In this document: one piece after another, positions 29,775 through 31,233 of the stretch
Position numbering within the stretch: the first letter of the stretch is position 1
Layout of the letters: every line of letters starts with the position of its first letter
Virus record (IMG/VR): IMGVR_UViG_3300009155_000163
Location: 1 to 31,233 of that record
Direction: 5' to 3' (one strand)
Source: a virus
Length of the DNA stretch: 31,233 bases
Notes under the pieces: generated by a model
Told to the model about the DNA's origin: nothing
Seen by the model: only the letters and a program-made list of their open reading frames with translations
Databases searched by the model: none
Program-made: the position numbers and the translations under genes

Positions 29775-29853
29775 GGCCGGCCCACACTGGGCCGGCCAGG
29801 CATGACGTCAACGGCATGCCGCACGCCGCCCTGGTGCACGAGCACCAGGGCGG
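29775..29853. other. two strong hairpins between leftward genes
   Basis: GGCCGGCCCA/TGGGCCGGCC (29775-29797, 3-base loop) and CCGCCCTGGTGC/GCACCAGGGCGG (29826-29853, 4-base loop). Both are perfect. They lie in the space between the large leftward gene and the next one. Neither is followed by a T-run on either strand, so they are not ordinary terminators; they may stabilise or process mRNA ends. Confidence 0.6.
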
Positions 29854-29867
29854 ACAGCGGCCGGCCG

Positions 29868-30878
29868 TCAAGCCAATTCGACGACGGCCGTACCCTGCTG
29901 GACCAACTCCCCGACGAACATAGTTCCGCGCGGTCCGCCCGGGATAGACTTCGCGAAGCCAGTATCGCGGGCGTTTTTCTTCGCAGCCTTCGAGCCCTTC
30001 AATCGCAGCCCGACGGCGACACTGCGGCCGTCATACTCGGGCGTTCTCAGGTCGTGCGCATCGCCGTCTCGGACGTCAACGGAAAACTCCTCCCCCGTGC
30101 TCTTGGATCGGAACACGATACGCTCGGGGAGCACACCGAACCGGCCCTTTGCACCAGTTTTCCGGCAACGATACTGCGGATGATACCAGCTATCGAAAAC
30201 GACAATGAGGTTAACGCGAAGGGCATTAAGCCTTTTGACCTGGTCGAACGTGCTCTTTTCTGAAACGGAAAACGAGTAGTGCTCGTTTGCCGGCCGCATG
30301 CCGCGAGCGTATTGAATGCATCGCTCATCAAATTTCGTGTAGTGGTAGAACACGGCCGTCGGGAATAACGTCGGAAGTTCTGTTCCGTGTTCAATGTCCG
30401 ATGCCGTGTTCAATCGGATGTGAGCACGAGCCCCAAGCCGATCGGCTTTTCGAACGATCGCCCCCAACTCTTGGCGTGCACGAGCGTAGAACCGATCCGG
30501 CCGATACTTGAACAGGCCCGTCCGTGCTCGAGCAGCTGCCCGGACCGCGGCGCCGGTAGTGCGGCCGGCAAACTGCAAAACGCAGCTATTGAAACAACCC
30601 TTCGTCAGATTCCCGCATACGTTGACGAAGCCGGACCAGAATCCAGGGGCAAGACTGACGCCCTTTGCGAGCACGGGAGCACCGCCCGGGAGTTTGGTCA
30701 ACTTCGCATTCTCCCCGAACAGACTCTTTACGGCCGTATCGAAGTCTTCAAGGTATGCGGTCATACGTGCACGCCTGGCGGCTGCGATGGCGGCCGCGTG
30801 TTCGCGGATCGTATCGGCGGACGGCATGACGTTGAGCGTATCGGTGTTCATTGCTTCGATCGTGGAAGTTGTGGACAT
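29868..30878 (-). CDS. Cys-motif phage protein related to the gp88 group
   Basis: 336 residues, ATG 30878 with AAAGGA upstream on the minus strand. The N-terminal 60 residues are helical. A Cys motif, VCGNLTKGCFNSCVLQFAGR (C-x5-C-x3-C), is followed by GLFKYRPDRFYARARQEL, AHIRLNTASDIEHG and FYHYTKFDERC. The C-x5-C-x3-C, R-L-N-x-x-S-D and Y-x-Y-T-K pattern occurs in uncharacterised phage/plasmid proteins related to the gp88 family. A nuclease or metal-binding role has been suggested for such proteins, but I cannot support one here. C-terminal part is basic and beta-like. First gene of the leftward transcript. Confidence 0.65.
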   Translation of the reverse strand: MSTTSTIEAMNTDTLNVMPSADTIREHAAAIAAARRARMTAYLEDFDTAVKSLFGENAKLTKLPGGAPVLAKGVSLAPGFWSGFVNVCGNLTKGCFNSCVLQFAGRTTGAAVRAAARARTGLFKYRPDRFYARARQELGAIVRKADRLGARAHIRLNTASDIEHGTELPTLFPTAVFYHYTKFDERCIQYARGMRPANEHYSFSVSEKSTFDQVKRLNALRVNLIVVFDSWYHPQYRCRKTGAKGRFGVLPERIVFRSKSTGEEFSVDVRDGDAHDLRTPEYDGRSVAVGLRLKGSKAAKKNARDTGFAKSIPGGPRGTMFVGELVQQGTAVVELA

Positions 30879-30945
30879 TTGGGAATCCTTTTCTCTCGTG
30901 TTCTCTGATCATTCGCAGCCGCACAACGCGGCCGACGTCATGAAT

Positions 30946-30984
30946 ATATCCATGCGGATATATCATGGCAAGAGGGATCGACAA
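30946..30984 (-). promoter_or_regulatory. leftward promoter with operator over the -10
   Basis: Minus-strand -35 TTGTCG (plus 30979-30984), 16-base spacer, -10 TATATC (plus 30957-30962). The perfect dyad ATATATCC-ATGC-GGATATAT (30944-30963) covers the -10. It would transcribe the 30878 gene with a leader of about 70 bases. The dyad is the strongest of the three operator copies. Confidence 0.55.
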
Positions 30985-31007
30985 TCGGCCGCGAATTTAT
31001 TCACGAA

Positions 31008-31023
31008 ATATCCAGTTGGACAT
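31008..31023. promoter_or_regulatory. upstream copy of the ATATCC operator
   Basis: ATATCC-AGTT-GGACAT at 31008-31023, 62 bp from the copy at 30946 (about six helical turns), so the two could be bridged by one repressor. It is upstream of the promoter hexamers of the leftward gene. Confidence 0.55.
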
Positions 31024-31050
31024 TTAGTTTTTGGGAATGCGTGCACGAGC

Positions 31051-31086
31051 TCGAGCACGTTGACGTTGACGCGTCAACGTGCTCGA
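31051..31086. other. 15-bp perfect hairpin
   Basis: TCGAGCACGTTGACG (31051-31065) and CGTCAACGTGCTCGA (31072-31086) are exact inverted repeats with a TTGACG centre. No T-run is present on either strand. It is near the right edge, upstream of the leftward transcript. Possible uses: replication or transfer origin hairpin, binding site for a dimeric protein. Confidence 0.6.
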
Positions 31087-31119
31087 CGTTGCTCATGAAA
31101 TGATCAGACGTTACAACAC

Positions 31120-31141
31120 GTGAACGTGTGAACACGTGAAC
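31120..31141 (+). repeat. three tandem GTGAAC iterons
   Basis: GTGAAC recurs at 31120, 31128 and 31136, an 8-base period (GTGAACgtGTGAACacGTGAAC). With the hairpin at 31051 and the G-runs at 31197-31205 it forms a repeat-rich segment. The rest of the 30879-31233 interval holds no convincing gene; a short palindrome ATGCCA-ACA-TGGCAT lies at 31173-31187. Confidence 0.5.
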
Positions 31142-31233
31142 AGACGACCACTGCCACCCCCACCCAGGGGGCATGCCAACATGGCATACCACTTGTGGGG
31201 GGGGGTCCTTCCGCCGCCCGCGGCGGCCCCTGC

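Noticed and set aside
1-31233. tRNA genes, CRISPR arrays and insertion sequences
   Set aside because: No cloverleaf-like segments, no direct-repeat/spacer arrays and no transposase genes or terminal repeats were seen by eye.

Overview
The window reads as about 31 kb of a GC-rich temperate tailed phage or prophage with a long, non-contractile-type tail. The hallmark genes are a tail-tube/tail-chaperone/tape-measure block, a holin-like and lysis block, a tyrosine integrase, and a recombination/replication block (Prim-Pol, Sak4-like ATPase, SSB, CsrA, HNH and PDDEXK nucleases). No terminase, portal or capsid gene is visible, so the head module lies outside the window. The host is probably a planctomycete. 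That is inference: several small proteins, the tape-measure N-terminus and the replication-protein N-terminus resemble families I associate with planctomycete prophages, and no database search was possible.

Layout. (1) 1-6173, rightward: virion surface and glycan genes, namely a LamG-type C-terminus, a collagen-like (Gly-X-Thr rich) protein, a second collagen-like protein, a five-bladed-propeller glycosidase-like protein, a methyltransferase, a GT2 glycosyltransferase, then tail-completion proteins. (2) 6225-13663: three consecutive small tail-tube-like proteins, a frameshifted tail assembly chaperone pair, tape measure, and distal tail proteins. (3) 13732-15816: metallophosphoesterase and a dATP/dGTP-diphosphohydrolase-like protein. 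(4) 15820-19854: a virion-like protein, a holin-like protein, a run of single-TM small proteins, a membrane-anchored papain-fold cysteine peptidase and a GlsB-like membrane protein. Genes in blocks 1-4 are packed with ATGA/TGATG-type overlaps and look like one long late operon. (5) 19826-21063, leftward: integrase followed by a small membrane protein whose start sits in a hairpin. (6) 21360-28277, rightward: an early/replication operon from a small HTH protein to a PDDEXK nuclease, with repeated promoter-operator elements at its head. (7) 28343-31233: leftward genes separated by a 750-bp hairpin-rich non-coding region and preceded by shared ATATCC-N4-GGATAT-type operators.

The points most worth following are these. 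The glycosyltransferase/methyltransferase/propeller cassette lies beside Thr-rich collagen repeats, and Gly-X-Thr tails also occur on other virion proteins, which suggests a phage-encoded collagen glycosylation system. Two repeated operator families, each overlapping promoters with 16-bp spacers, imply two regulatory circuits. A GTCAC-iteron and polypurine segment lies inside the replication gene, in the manner of the lambda origin in gene O. The phage encodes CsrA and also has an mRNA hairpin that would hide a ribosome-binding site. The region at 29.0-29.5 kb holds strong hairpins and G-runs with no convincing gene.
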